From NCBI GenBank assembly GCA_963843365.1, contig CAWJKG010000003.1, positions 248,001-312,000 of the forward strand: 64,000 nt of DNA, in the 5' to 3' direction. Under the pieces are notes generated by a model that worked only from the letters and a program-made list of their open reading frames with translations, searched no databases and had not been told where the DNA came from. The translations under genes and the position numbers were made by a program. This DNA comes from Bog-473 sp963843365 (GTDB lineage Bacteria > Actinomycetota > Acidimicrobiia > Acidimicrobiales > RAAP-2). Position 1 is the stretch's first letter. Each line of letters begins with the position of its first letter. Shown piece by piece: positions 51,065-60,353 of the stretch.

Positions 51065-51847
51065 ATGGAGACACTCATTGTCGAGCGCAAGGACGGTGTC
51101 GTGACCGTCACGATGAACCGTCCCGAGCGCAAGAACGCCGCCAACGGCATGATGCTCACCGAGCTGCGTACCATCTTCGAGGAGATCGAGGACAACCCCG
51201 ACGACCGGGTCATGGTGCTGACCGGTGCGGGGGGCGCCTTCTGCTCGGGCGCTGATCTGTCGGACCCCAACGGCCCGGCCACGGACCCCTCCCGCTCGGG
51301 GCTGTCGCGCATGCGCCGCCTCGGCGACGTCGCCCTGGCGCTGCACCACGTGTCCAAGCCGACCATCGCCAAGGTGGACGGCTTCGCCGTCGGCGCCGGC
51401 CTGTCGCTCGCGCTGGGGTGCGATCTCGTCGTCTGCAGCGACCGTGCCAAGCTCTCCATGATCTTCGCCAAGCGGGGCCTGGCGCTCGACAACGGCGCGT
51501 CGTGGCTGCTGCCGCGGCTGGTCGGACTGGCCCGGGCCAAGGAGATCGCGCTCTTCGGCGGCATGTGGAGCGGAGAGGAGGCGGCGGCCATCGGCCTCGT
51601 CAACCGGGTCCTGCCCGCGGACGAGCTCGACGCCTTCGTGGACGGATGGGCCACGACGCTGGCCGGCGGCCCGCCGCTCGCCCTGTCCCTGAGCAAGACC
51701 CTGCTCCACGCCTCGTCGATGGCCTCCATGGAGCAGGCCGTCGAGGACGAGGCCCGTTGCCAGGCCTTGAACTTCTCGACCCAGGACACCCAGGAGGCGC
51801 TGGCCGCCTTCGCCGAGAAGCGGGAGCCGCTCTACATCGGGCGCTAA
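51065..51847 (+). CDS. Enoyl-CoA hydratase/isomerase family protein
   Basis: 260 residues. It shows TVTMNRPERKNAANGMM, the oxyanion-hole strand GAFCSGADLS, DGFAVGAGLSLALGCDLVV and RGLALDNGASWLLPRLVG. At the place of the catalytic glutamate of crotonase this protein has Asp (ALDNG), as in PaaG-type isomerases. It may therefore shift double bonds rather than add water. It would act in fatty-acid or aromatic-acid degradation. Confidence 0.88.
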   Translation: METLIVERKDGVVTVTMNRPERKNAANGMMLTELRTIFEEIEDNPDDRVMVLTGAGGAFCSGADLSDPNGPATDPSRSGLSRMRRLGDVALALHHVSKPTIAKVDGFAVGAGLSLALGCDLVVCSDRAKLSMIFAKRGLALDNGASWLLPRLVGLARAKEIALFGGMWSGEEAAAIGLVNRVLPADELDAFVDGWATTLAGGPPLALSLSKTLLHASSMASMEQAVEDEARCQALNFSTQDTQEALAAFAEKREPLYIGR

Positions 51848-51853
51848 TAGACT
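51848..51853 (+). promoter_or_regulatory. -10 element of the NfeD-like gene (leaderless)
   Basis: TAGACT follows the TAA stop of the hydratase directly and ends 6 nt before GTG 51860. Confidence 0.5.
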
Positions 51854-51859
51854 GCTTTC

Positions 51860-52069
51860 GTGCTCAATGGCGTCCAAGGCATGGTCGGAGACACGGCTTT
51901 GGTGACCAAGGCCATCGAAGGCGCACACCACCCCGGGAGGATCCGGGCCCGTGGCGAGGAGTGGCTCGCCATTCCTCTCGACCCCGAGGCCACCATTCCG
52001 ATCGGGACCGACGTCGTCGTCGCCGACGTCGAGCGAGGTCTGCTCGTCGTCTACGCCATCGACAGCTAG
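51860..52069 (+). CDS. Short NfeD-like OB-fold protein
   Basis: 69 residues. MVGDTALVTKAI and GRIRARGEEWLAIP, then IGTDVVVADVERGLLVVYAI, match the C-terminal OB domain of NfeD proteins. The membrane part of NfeD is missing. It lies 14 bp before a SPFH gene, the usual partner of NfeD, so the two probably act together at the membrane. Confidence 0.8.
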   Translation: MLNGVQGMVGDTALVTKAIEGAHHPGRIRARGEEWLAIPLDPEATIPIGTDVVVADVERGLLVVYAIDS

Positions 52070-52083
52070 AAAAGAGGAGCCGC

Positions 52084-53124
52084 ATGTTCGCATCGGCCGG
52101 AGAAGTGCTCGGTATCGTCATCGTCGCAGTCCTGGCGGGAGTCGGGCTGGGCGCCCTCTTCCTCTCGCGTTTCGTCAAGATCGTCCAGCAGGGGAGCGTC
52201 GGCGTCGTCAAGCGCCTGGGCGAGTTCAAGTCGGTCGACCAGCCGGGCATGCGCATTCTGGTGCCCTTCATCGACAGGATGGAGAAGGTCGACGTGCGTG
52301 AGTTCCCGATGACGGGGGACCAGCAGGCCGTGATCACGAAGGACAACGTGTCGCTCCAGGTGAGCGCCACCATCTTCTGCCAGGTGATCGACGTGAAGTC
52401 CGCTCTCTTCGAGATCAACGACTACCAGCTCGCCGTCGACCAACTCTCCCGCACGGCTCTGCGTGCGGTCTTCGGGGAACTGTCGTTGGACCAGGCGCTC
52501 TCCGAGCGTGAGACGATCAACAGCCGCATGCAGGACCACATGGCCGACGCCACCGCCAAGTGGGGGGTGCGTCTGAACCGCATTGAGATCCTGGACATCA
52601 CGCCGCCGCTGAACGTCGTGCAGGCGATGTCCGAGCAGAAGGAAGCCGAACAGCACAAGCGCGCCGCCATTCTGAAGTCGGAGGGCGAGCAGCAGGCCGC
52701 CGTGAACTCCGCCGGCGGACGCAAGCAGGCGGCCGTGCTGGAGGCCGAGGGGGCCAAGCAGTCGGCCATCCTGCGCGCGGAGGCACAGATGAAGGTGCTG
52801 GAGCTGCAGGCCGAGGGAGAGAAGAAGGCCCTCGAGCTCCGCGGCGAGGGCGAGGCATCCCGCTTGACCTCCATCGACACGGCTGTCATCAACCCGCACA
52901 CCCTGGCCGTCCTGCAGCTCAAGGCACTTCAGGACATCGCGTCGTCGGAGAACGCCAAGATCGTGGTGCCCTACGAGGCGACGAGCCTCATGGGCGCGGC
53001 CGAGGTCCTGCTCTCGACGTTGCGCAACGAGAACCTGGGTGAGGCCACGACGAACGGGTCGTCGCCGCCGGTGGCCACGCCGGCCCGCCCACCCAACAAG
53101 GAGTTGCCGCCTCAGGATTCCTGA
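52084..53124 (+). CDS. SPFH/Band-7 family membrane protein (paraslipin/QmcA-like)
   Basis: 346 residues. A membrane anchor covers residues 6-28. The SPFH domain (VQQGSVGVVKRLGEFKSVDQPGMRILVPFIDR, DNVSLQVSATIFCQVIDVKSA, LNRIEILDITPP) is followed by a long Ala/Glu/Lys coiled coil (about residues 180-270). Such proteins form ring-like scaffolds at the inner membrane and affect membrane order and proteolysis. A Shine-Dalgarno GAGGAG precedes ATG 52084. Confidence 0.92.
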   Translation: MFASAGEVLGIVIVAVLAGVGLGALFLSRFVKIVQQGSVGVVKRLGEFKSVDQPGMRILVPFIDRMEKVDVREFPMTGDQQAVITKDNVSLQVSATIFCQVIDVKSALFEINDYQLAVDQLSRTALRAVFGELSLDQALSERETINSRMQDHMADATAKWGVRLNRIEILDITPPLNVVQAMSEQKEAEQHKRAAILKSEGEQQAAVNSAGGRKQAAVLEAEGAKQSAILRAEAQMKVLELQAEGEKKALELRGEGEASRLTSIDTAVINPHTLAVLQLKALQDIASSENAKIVVPYEATSLMGAAEVLLSTLRNENLGEATTNGSSPPVATPARPPNKELPPQDS

Positions 53125-53157
53125 GGACAGGACGGGCGCCGCGCGCGGCCGGCGCGC

Positions 53158-53499
53158 TCAGGCCCACCCGAGCTCGCGCAGCCGCGCCTCGCCCAGGCCG
53201 AAGTGGTGGCCCACCTCGTGCAGCAGCGTCACCCGTACCCGCCGCGCCAGGTCCTCGGGTGTGCCGGCCGACCGGCAGATGGTGGCGAGGAACAGCGTGA
53301 TCCGATCGGGATTGGCCCCGGCGTAGACGCCGCGCTTGGTGAGCGGGGTCCCCTCGTACAGGCCGTAGAGGTGGCCGGGCGGGCTCTCGTCGTCGACGAT
53401 GATGGCGACATTCTCCATGCCGGCGCGCAGCTCCTCGGGGATCGCCTCGAGTGCGTCGGCGACCAGCGCCTCGAATGCGGTGACGTCGATCGGGTCCAT
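53158..53499 (-). CDS. Minimal zincin-type metallopeptidase family protein
   Basis: 113 residues. The zinc motif HEVGHHFGL (HExxHxxG) is close to the C-terminus, preceded by PEELRAGMENVAIIVDD, LYGLYEGTPLTKR and DRITLFLATICR. This is the small DUF1025/MMP-like family related to TTHA0227, with no known physiological substrate. AAGG lies 9 nt before ATG 53499. It is convergent with the SPFH gene. Confidence 0.87.
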   Translation of the reverse strand: MDPIDVTAFEALVADALEAIPEELRAGMENVAIIVDDESPPGHLYGLYEGTPLTKRGVYAGANPDRITLFLATICRSAGTPEDLARRVRVTLLHEVGHHFGLGEARLRELGWA

Positions 53500-53600
53500 T
53501 GACGACACCTTGCCAGGAAACCGGCCCGGACCGACGGCGGGGGAGGCAAGCAACGGAGATCGGTGAACTGGGTAACTGGTGACGGCGGCCGTGGGGCCGG

Positions 53601-53639
53601 TAGCGTCCCGGGGCCATGTCTGGCTCAGGTGCGCGGTGA
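53601..53639 (+). promoter_or_regulatory. -10 element and 7-codon leader ORF before the thioesterase gene
   Basis: TAGCGT (53601-53606) lies 9 nt before an ATG at 53616. That ATG opens a frame of seven codons (MSGSGAR) whose TGA overlaps the GTG start of the next gene as GTGA. Confidence 0.35.
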
Positions 53640-54442
53640 CCGACCTTCTCGACGACAATTTCTCCATCCCCGCCCGTCTCGGGGTCGTGGCCGAGATCGT
53701 CGACGGCGAGTTCCGCCTGACGCTGCAGCCCCGGCCCGAGCTGCTGCGGGGCGGCGCACTCCGGGCGAGCATCATCGCCTTCATGATCGACGTCGCCACG
53801 GGCGTCGTGCTCGACGACGACCCGGACGCCTGGATGCTGACCTCGGACATGTCGGTGCGCATGCGTCCGTCGCCTGCTCCCACTTCCGTCTCCACCCGCA
53901 GCACCATTCTGCGACGCGGTCGACGTTCGGCCACCGCCGCCGTGGATCTCGTGACCGACGCGGGCGAGCCCGTGGCGACGGGTGCCATCGGGTTCGCCCG
54001 CGTCGAGCGCCGCGCCACCGACCCGGTGAAGCCCCCTGCGTCGACGGCGCGCATGTCCGCCATGTTCGACGGCTCGCGCACCCTCGGCCGCCCGCTCCGG
54101 GAGGAAGCCGGCATTGTCGTCCTCGACGCCGCGGCGGGCGCGCTCGAGATGCCGGTGACGCCCGAACTCCGGAACCCCGCCGGCACGCTGCAGGGCGCCA
54201 TGGTGGCGCTCTTCGCGGAGGCGGCGGCCGAGGAGTTGGCGTCGACCCGGCTGCAGAAGACGGCCGTGGTGACCGAGCTCGATCTGCGCTACCTGGCCCA
54301 GACGGGGGAGGGACCCGTGCAGTCACGGTGCACCCCGCTCGGCGACGAGCCGGACGCACCCATGCAGGTGGAGCTCTCGGATCGCTCGACGGGCAGGCTG
54401 ACGACGCTCGTCTACGCCCGGGCGGCGGTCATTTCGAACTGA
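53636..54442 (+). CDS. Double-hotdog thioesterase-like protein
   Basis: 268 residues from GTG 53636. Two hotdog-like halves are seen: the first has GGALRASIIAFMIDVATGVV and MLTSDMSVRMRP, the second has RNPAGTLQGAMVALFAEAAAEE and VVTELDLRYLAQ. The G.....G..AL.AE.A pattern and the acidic residue in the second half are those of PaaI-type acyl-CoA thioesterases. It likely hydrolyses an acyl-CoA in the cytoplasm. The substrate is unknown. Confidence 0.8.
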   Translation: MTDLLDDNFSIPARLGVVAEIVDGEFRLTLQPRPELLRGGALRASIIAFMIDVATGVVLDDDPDAWMLTSDMSVRMRPSPAPTSVSTRSTILRRGRRSATAAVDLVTDAGEPVATGAIGFARVERRATDPVKPPASTARMSAMFDGSRTLGRPLREEAGIVVLDAAAGALEMPVTPELRNPAGTLQGAMVALFAEAAAEELASTRLQKTAVVTELDLRYLAQTGEGPVQSRCTPLGDEPDAPMQVELSDRSTGRLTTLVYARAAVISN

Positions 54443-54479
54443 TCGACCCCGCCTCCGGGGGCATCAGTTCTTTCGACGG

Positions 54480-54752
54480 TCAGTCTCCGACAGGCTGATC
54501 GATCGGAACGGGCCGCACGTGGAAGCCGCTGGGCCGTTGCGGCGGCGCGCACGTCGCCATCGTCTCGGGCTCTTCACGTTCGACGACCGGCGCTTCCGCC
54601 GCCGGCTCGTCACCGATGAGCTTCACGTGCGCGGCAGAGGTGCGCGGCGCTCCGTCGCGCGGCAAGGCGGCGGCGAGATGCTCGAGCTGCCGCTTCTCCT
54701 TGCGACGACGGAGGGGACCGCCCCGTGACGTCGGTACGTCGCCCTGCCCCAT
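54480..54752 (-). CDS. Small hypothetical protein, doubtful
   Basis: A 90-residue frame from ATG 54752 with a basic start (RGGPLRRRKEKRQLEHLAAALP) and an acidic middle. No family is recognised and no clear Shine-Dalgarno or -10 element is seen. It is the only reasonable frame in the 510 bp between the thioesterase and comM genes. Confidence 0.4.
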   Translation of the reverse strand: MGQGDVPTSRGGPLRRRKEKRQLEHLAAALPRDGAPRTSAAHVKLIGDEPAAEAPVVEREEPETMATCAPPQRPSGFHVRPVPIDQPVGD

Positions 54753-54846
54753 TGGAACGAGCCTAGGGGGTGTGGCCGGCGCGGCGGCGGTTTTCACGGG
54801 CTCGTGACCAGGGCAGCACTGGTGGACCGCCCGAAGCCGGCCCAAC

Positions 54847-54909
54847 CGTCCCGATCCGTCCCGATCCGATCCGCCCCGTTCCGATGCGATTCGTCCCGAT
54901 CCGATTCGA
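54847..54909 (+). repeat. Degenerate CCGAT/GTCCCGATCC repeat
   Basis: About ten copies of CCGAT-like pentamers, some arranged as GTCCCGATCC decamers, fill the region 47-109 bp upstream of comM. Confidence 0.8.
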
Positions 54910-54955
54910 GTGAATCCCGTCCGAACACGGGCGACATCTCCGACCGTTCATCCCC

Positions 54956-56433
54956 GTGCAGCACGCCGTCGTCGCCTCCGCCACGCTGACCGGAGCCGTC
55001 GGAAGCCCGGTGTCCGTCGAGGTCCACGTCTCCAATGGCCTGCCGGGGTTCACCATCGTGGGACTGCCCGACGCCGCGGTGCGCGAGTCTCGCGACAGGG
55101 TGCGCGCCGCCATCCTCTCGAGCGGGCTGTCGTGGCCCCTGCGTCGTCTCACGGTCAACCTGGCCCCGTCGGGCGTGCGGAAGGGCGGCGCCGGGCTCGA
55201 TCTCGCCATCGCCGTCGGCCTCCTGGTCGCCGGCGGCGAGTTGCGACCCGACAGCGCGCAGGGTCTGACCTTCTGCGGCGAACTGGGCCTCAACGGCTCC
55301 CTCCGCCACGTCCCGGGGATGCTCGCCCTCGCCGAGTGTGCCGGCCCGCGCGGCCTGGTCGTGCCGCTCGGCGACGTCCGGGAGGCAGCGTTGGTGCGCG
55401 GGCCTGCGGCGCTGGGCGCGGCCACGCTCGCTCAGCTGGTGGCCATTCTGCGTGGGCAGGCGGACTGGCCCGCCGCCCCGACCACCGCCCCGCGGGCTGT
55501 ACCGGAAGCCCATGCCAGCCCGGACCTGTCCGACGTCCGTGGCCAGGCCTTGGGTCGGCGCGCGCGTCGAGGTGGCGGCGGCCGGGCGCCACCACCTCCT
55601 GATGGTCGGCCCACCCGGATCGGGCAAGACGATGCTGGCCGAGCGCCTGGTCGGCCTGCTCCCGCCGCTGACGCCCACCGAAGCCCTGACCGTGACGCGC
55701 ATCCACTCGGCGGCCGACTGTGCCCTGCCCGATGGCGCTCTGGTCGAGCGGCCCCCGTTCCGCGCGCCCGCACCATCACGCCTCCATCGTGTCCTTGATC
55801 GGGGGCGGCAGTTGGTCCCTGCGTCCCGGCGAGGTGAGCCTGGCGACCCACGGCGTCCTCTTCCTCGACGAGTTGGGCGAGTTCCCGGTGGCCGCGCTCG
55901 AGGCGTTGCGCCAGCCGCTCGAGGAGGGGATGATCCGCGTGAGCCGCGCCGGTGGCACCGTGGCCTTCCCGGCGGCGTTCCTTCTCGTCGCCGCCATGAA
56001 CCCCTGCCCGTGCGGAGAGGGCGTGTACGAGGGGGCCTGCGCCTGCAGCGCCGCCACCCGCGCCCGCTACCGCCGACGCATCTCCGCGCCCCTCCTCGAT
56101 CGCTTCGACCTGGTGGTGCCGCTGAGCCGGCCGGACCCCGACGAGCTGCTCTCCGGACAACCGGGCGAATCGTCGGCGGCGGTCGCCCGCCGCGTGGCCG
56201 CACGCACGTGCCCGGCTGTGGCCGATCGGAGCGACGAGTCGCACTGACCGCTGAGGCCGGCGAGCTTCTCGCCGCCAAGCTCCGATCGGGCGGCCTGAGT
56301 GCCCGCGGACTGCACAAGGTCACGCGGGTCGCCCGGACGGTCGCCGCACTGGCGGGCGCCGAGGTCGGTCTCGTTCGAGCACGCATCCGAGGCACTGTCC
56401 CTGCGGGCGGGCCGCGCCGCGGTGGTGGCATGA
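54956..56433 (+). pseudogene. comM: ComM/YifB Mg-chelatase-like AAA+ ATPase, multiply frameshifted
   Basis: All parts of the family are present but in different frames. The N-terminal domain is LPGFTIVGLPDAAVRESRDRVRAA. Walker A (LLMVGPPGSGKTMLAERLVGLLPPL) comes after a break near 55550. Walker B (GVLFLDELGEFP), RVSRAGGTVAFPAAF and CPCGEG follow a break near 55760. The C-terminal SARGLHKVTRVARTVA comes after a break near 56195-56245. A last break near 56375 leads to EALSLRAGRAAVVA at 56433. ComM is a helicase that helps branch migration in natural transformation. Several clustered indels suggest poor sequence quality, though decay cannot be excluded. Confidence 0.82.
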
Positions 56434-57538
56434 GCGCGGACGACCCGCCGGGGCTGCCCGACCGGAGGCCTATGCCGCTGCGCTGGCGGCGCTCCCGTCC
56501 ACCGGTCCCGCCACGCCTGCGCGCGCTGCCTGGCGACGGACCCGCCCGAAGCGGCGTGGAGCGGCGCAACTGTGGGAACGGGCGCGTCCGGACGCGACGT
56601 CGGCGGGTCTGGCGGCGCCACACGGCCCTCGGCATCGCGGTGCTCGTGGCCGGGCAACGCCGCCGTACCCGCGAACGCCTCGCCGATGACCCGCAGGCGC
56701 CGGCGGTCCTCTTCTGCCTCGGCGACCCGACGGCGCTCGACGAGGCGCCTTCACGGTGGCGCTGGTGGGCACCCGTGCCCCCACCCGCTACGGCATCGGT
56801 GTGGCGGCGCAGTTCGGCGCCGATCTGGCGGCGGCGGGGGTGAGCGTGGTCTCGGGCCTGGCGCTCTGGGCATCGACGGTGCGGCGCACGAAGGCGCCTG
56901 CGGGGCGGGCGCGCCGCCGGTCGCCGTCGTGGCCGGCGGGCTCGACCGACCCCTACCCGCGCCGCCACGAGCGCTTGTGGGGGCGGGTCGGCCGCGCTCG
57001 GGCGTCATCGTGTCGGAGTCACCGGCCGGAGTGCCGACCGAGAAGTGGCGCTTCCCCGTCCGCAATCGCCTGCTCGCCGCGTTGAGCGACGTCGTGGTCG
57101 TGGTCGAGAGCCGTCACCACGGAGGCTCCCGCCATACGGTCGAGGCGGCCATGGACCGGGGGCATCCCCGTCGGGGCGGTGCCCGGATCCATCCGGAGCG
57201 CCGACGTCGGAGGGCACCAACGCGCTCCTGGCTGACGGGGCCTTCCCGGTCTGCTCGACCGGCGACATCCTTGTCGCCCTCTCTCTCGCCGGCGCCTCGG
57301 TCCAGGTTGCCCGCCCGCCGGGAGCCGCCCGGAGCGACCCCGGCGCGGCCGCCCGCGGCGGCCGGCGCCGGCAGACGCGACGCGTGGTCTACGAGGCGCT
57401 CGGCGCCGACCCCGCCTCCCTCGACGAACTTGACCCGGGTCACGGGCCTCGGCCTGGCCGAGCTGTGCGGCGCGCCTGCAACGGCTCGCCCAGGCCGGCC
57501 TGGCCCGCGACAGCGGGGGTTGGTGGGAGCGGGCCTGA
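56430..57538 (+). pseudogene. dprA: DNA processing protein DprA, multiply frameshifted
   Basis: Pieces of DprA are read in all three frames: VALVGTRAPTRYGIGVAAQFG, AAAGVSVVSGLALGIDGAAHEGA, VIVSESPAGVPTEKWRFPVRNRLLAALSDVVVVVES, and GTNALLADGAFPVC, then a winged-helix-like end to TGA 57536. DprA loads RecA on incoming single-stranded DNA in transformation. The ATG overlaps the comM stop as ATGA. At least five indels would be needed to restore it. Confidence 0.82.
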
Positions 57539-57689
57539 GCAGCGCCGGCTCCGGCGACGGCGTCGACACTGGCAGATGGGCCCGGCGGGTGGTGACCCTG
57601 GTCGACCCCTAATCTGCCTCGCGCGTGAAAGGTCGGTTCTTGCAGGCCACCGATGCGGGTGCCGGGGACTGCTGCCGGCTGGAGTCGGT

Positions 57690-59833
57690 GTGACGGACGC
57701 CACGTTGGTCGACACGACCGAGACCTCGTCGGAGAAACCGCCGTCACCGGCCACCATCTCCCGGCCCTCAACGGGCTGCGGGGTCTGGCGGTCATCGGCG
57801 TGGTGGCGTACCACCTGCAGCTCGGCTGGGCGTCGGGCGGCTACCTCGGGGTCGACCTCTTCTTCGTGCTCTCGGGGTTCCTCATCACGACGCTCCTGTT
57901 GGAGGAGTGGGTCGGTACGGGGCGCATCAACCTGGCCGCCTTCTGGGGTCGCCGGGCCAAGCGCCTGTTGCCGGCCCTGTTCCTCGTGGTGGTCGCGCTC
58001 GCGCTGTATCTGGTGTGCAACGCGCTCTTCGGCGGTCCCGGGGCCAACGGGCTCGTCGACCTCTCCGGCCTGCGCGGCGAAGCGATCGCGACGTTGCTCT
58101 ACGTCAACAACTGGCACGCGATTTTCGCGCACCAGTCCTACTTCGCCCAGTTCTCGACCCCGTCGCCGTTGCAGCACACGTGGTCGCTGGCGATCGAGGA
58201 GCAGTTCTACCTGGTCTGGCCGCTCGTGCTCCTGGTGCTTCGTGCGCTTCGGGCGGCTGCGGCTGGCGCCGCATCGGCGTCGATCGTGACCGTCACCCTC
58301 GGCGTGCGTGTCCTCGGTGCTCATGGCGGTCCTCTTCCACCCCGGAGTCGGATCCCACCCGCGTCTACTACGGCACCGACACCCGGCTCTTCGACCTCAT
58401 GGCGGGCGCGACCATCGCCTTCCTGGCCGCCGTCGCGCCCCCAGCCGAACGCTGCGGGCGCGCCGCGTCCTGCACGTGGTGGCGCCCGGCCGCGGCCGTG
58501 GCCCTCGGCGTGTTCTGGGTCCGTGCCGGCACGCTCGGGCGGCCTGCCCACGAACTTCATGTTCGAGGGCGGGTTCCTGCTCTGTGCCGCGCTGGCGGCC
58601 CTCGTCGTGGCCGATGCCCGCCTGATCGAGCCCGGGCGCTTCTCCCGCGCCCTGGCGTGGGGGCCGCTGCACTTCATCGGCACCATCTCCTACGGCATCT
58701 ACCTGTGGCACTGGCCGGTGATCGTCTACCTGAACGGGTCCCGGACCGGCCTGTCGGCGTGGCCGCTGACCTCGCTCCGGATCGCCGTCACGCTCGGCGC
58801 TGTCGACGGCGAGCTACTACCTGGTCGAGCGGCCGATCCGCCTGGCCACGCTGCGCGGCGCCGCGGGTGGGCTGGCGCCGGTGGCCGGCGTCGTGACCGC
58901 GGTGCTCATCGTGGTCGCCACCATCCCGGCCGTGGCGGACCCGTCCACCGTGGTCGGTACCACGCACCTGCGTCATCCGGTACGCTGCAGGCCGTGCCGG
59001 GCGCCGGCGGCTACGCCGGCCAGCAGCCGATCCGGCTGGCCCCGCCGCCGTCAGCCGCCGACCCGCTGCGGGTCATGGTCCTCGGCGACTCGGTCATGCA
59101 CGATGCCTCCTACGGCATCACCGCCGTCGTTGCAGGCCACCGGTGAGGCGACCGTCGCCACCCGGACCATCGACGGGTTCGGGCTGACGACGGCGCCCGA
59201 GCTGGGCCACCTCGATCCCCGACGCTCATCCGCCAGACGCGGGCCCAGCTGATCGTGGCCTCGTGGAGCTGGGACCAGTACGGGCCGACCGACCCCCAAC
59301 GCGCTGCACCAGCCGGTGCAGTACACCGACCTGCTGCGCCGGGCCGTCGCCACCATGCTGGCGCCCGGCAACGGCGTCGAGGGGGTGATCTTCACCGAGT
59401 TCCCCCAGTCGGGCGACGATTCCCGCGGCCAACCCGGCCGACCAGGCGAGCTACAACAAGGAGCGCCAGGCCGGCGTCATGGCCTGGAACGCACATCGCC
59501 GAAGAAGATGACCGCGCTACTTCCCCGGGCCGGGTCATGTACTTCCCGCTGGCGGACTCCATCATGCTGAACGGGAAGTATCTCGGCCTGGCTCCCGCCC
59601 GAAGGCGAACCGCACGCGCCCAACAGCGCAGTGGATCCGCGTGCGCAAGCTCGACAACGTCCACCTGTGCCCCGAAGGCAGCGCCCGCTACGCCGCCGCC
59701 CTCCTGGCCGACATGACGTCCGTGTTCCAGCTGGCCCCCGCGCGCGGGGACTGGTCCCAGGGGTCGTGGACGCACCGACCCCGACTTCAACAACCCGCCG
59801 GGCGCCTGTCCCGACGACCATCCTTCGGGCTAG
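57690..59833 (+). pseudogene. OafA/YrhL-type membrane acyltransferase with SGNH domain, multiply frameshifted
   Basis: The N-terminal acyltransferase-3 domain has LNGLRGLAVIGVVAYHL, LGVDLFFVLSGFLITTLLL, RRAKRLLPALF and HTWSLAIEEQFYLVWPL, with about ten membrane helices. The last 300 residues form an SGNH hydrolase domain (RVMVLGDSVMHDASYGI, ASWSWDQYGPTD, HLCPEGSARYAAALLADM). Such proteins O-acetylate surface glycans. The frame changes at least six times between 57740 and 59800. GTG 57690 has GGAG upstream; TAG 59831 fits a natural end. Confidence 0.8.
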
Positions 59834-59862
59834 CCGCCCGGAGGTGTCACCGACGGGTACCC

Positions 59863-60300
59863 CTACGAGCAGGTCGAGCTGCTGATGGTGCGCTGCGCCG
59901 TCGCGGACGACTTGGCGCTGGCCCAGTTCGACCCGACGTTGGCCACCACCTCGTACCAGTAGTTGCCGGTGGCCAACACGGCGCTGGTCCACGTGGTCGT
60001 GGTCACCGTCGTCTGCAGGGTGTAGGTCCCGGTGGCCGACGTGGTCGACTGGTAGACGCCGTAGCCCGTGGCGTGGGAGATGGCGGACCAGGTGACGGTG
60101 ACCTTCTTCCCCGTGGCCGGGCTGGCGCAGGCGGACGTCGCCGACGGGGCCGAGGGCAGCGTCTGGGCGTGGGCCTCCCCCGAACTCGACGTGGCCAGTT
60201 TCACCGTCCAGTTGGTGGTGGCCCCTGCCTGGCCGGCCGAGGCGAGCAGGCTCAGGGCGGTGGAGATCACGACAGCGACGAGAAGAGCGCCACGGCGCAT
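59863..60300 (-). CDS. Exported beta-rich protein A (fibronectin III-like)
   Basis: 145 residues from ATG 60300, with GGAG 9 nt upstream. A signal peptide (residues 1-27, cut after GQA or AGA) is followed by TNWTVKLATSSSGEAHAQ and a fibronectin type III-like domain (KKVTVTWSAISHATGYGVYQS, YWYEVVANVGSNW). One cysteine lies near the start and one at the end of the domain. It is likely secreted. The first 20 mature residues resemble those of the next gene upstream. Confidence 0.7.
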   Translation of the reverse strand: MRRGALLVAVVISTALSLLASAGQAGATTNWTVKLATSSSGEAHAQTLPSAPSATSACASPATGKKVTVTWSAISHATGYGVYQSTTSATGTYTLQTTVTTTTWTSAVLATGNYWYEVVANVGSNWASAKSSATAQRTISSSTCS

Positions 60301-60353
60301 GCGTGGGCTCTCCTCGTCGCTGTCGGTCGGTCCCCTCGAGGCAAAGGGGGCGA

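Noticed and set aside
53125..53157. GC-rich hairpin between the SPFH and zincin genes as a terminator
   Set aside because: The short GCGC runs can pair in several ways and no single stable stem stands out, so it was not listed as a feature.
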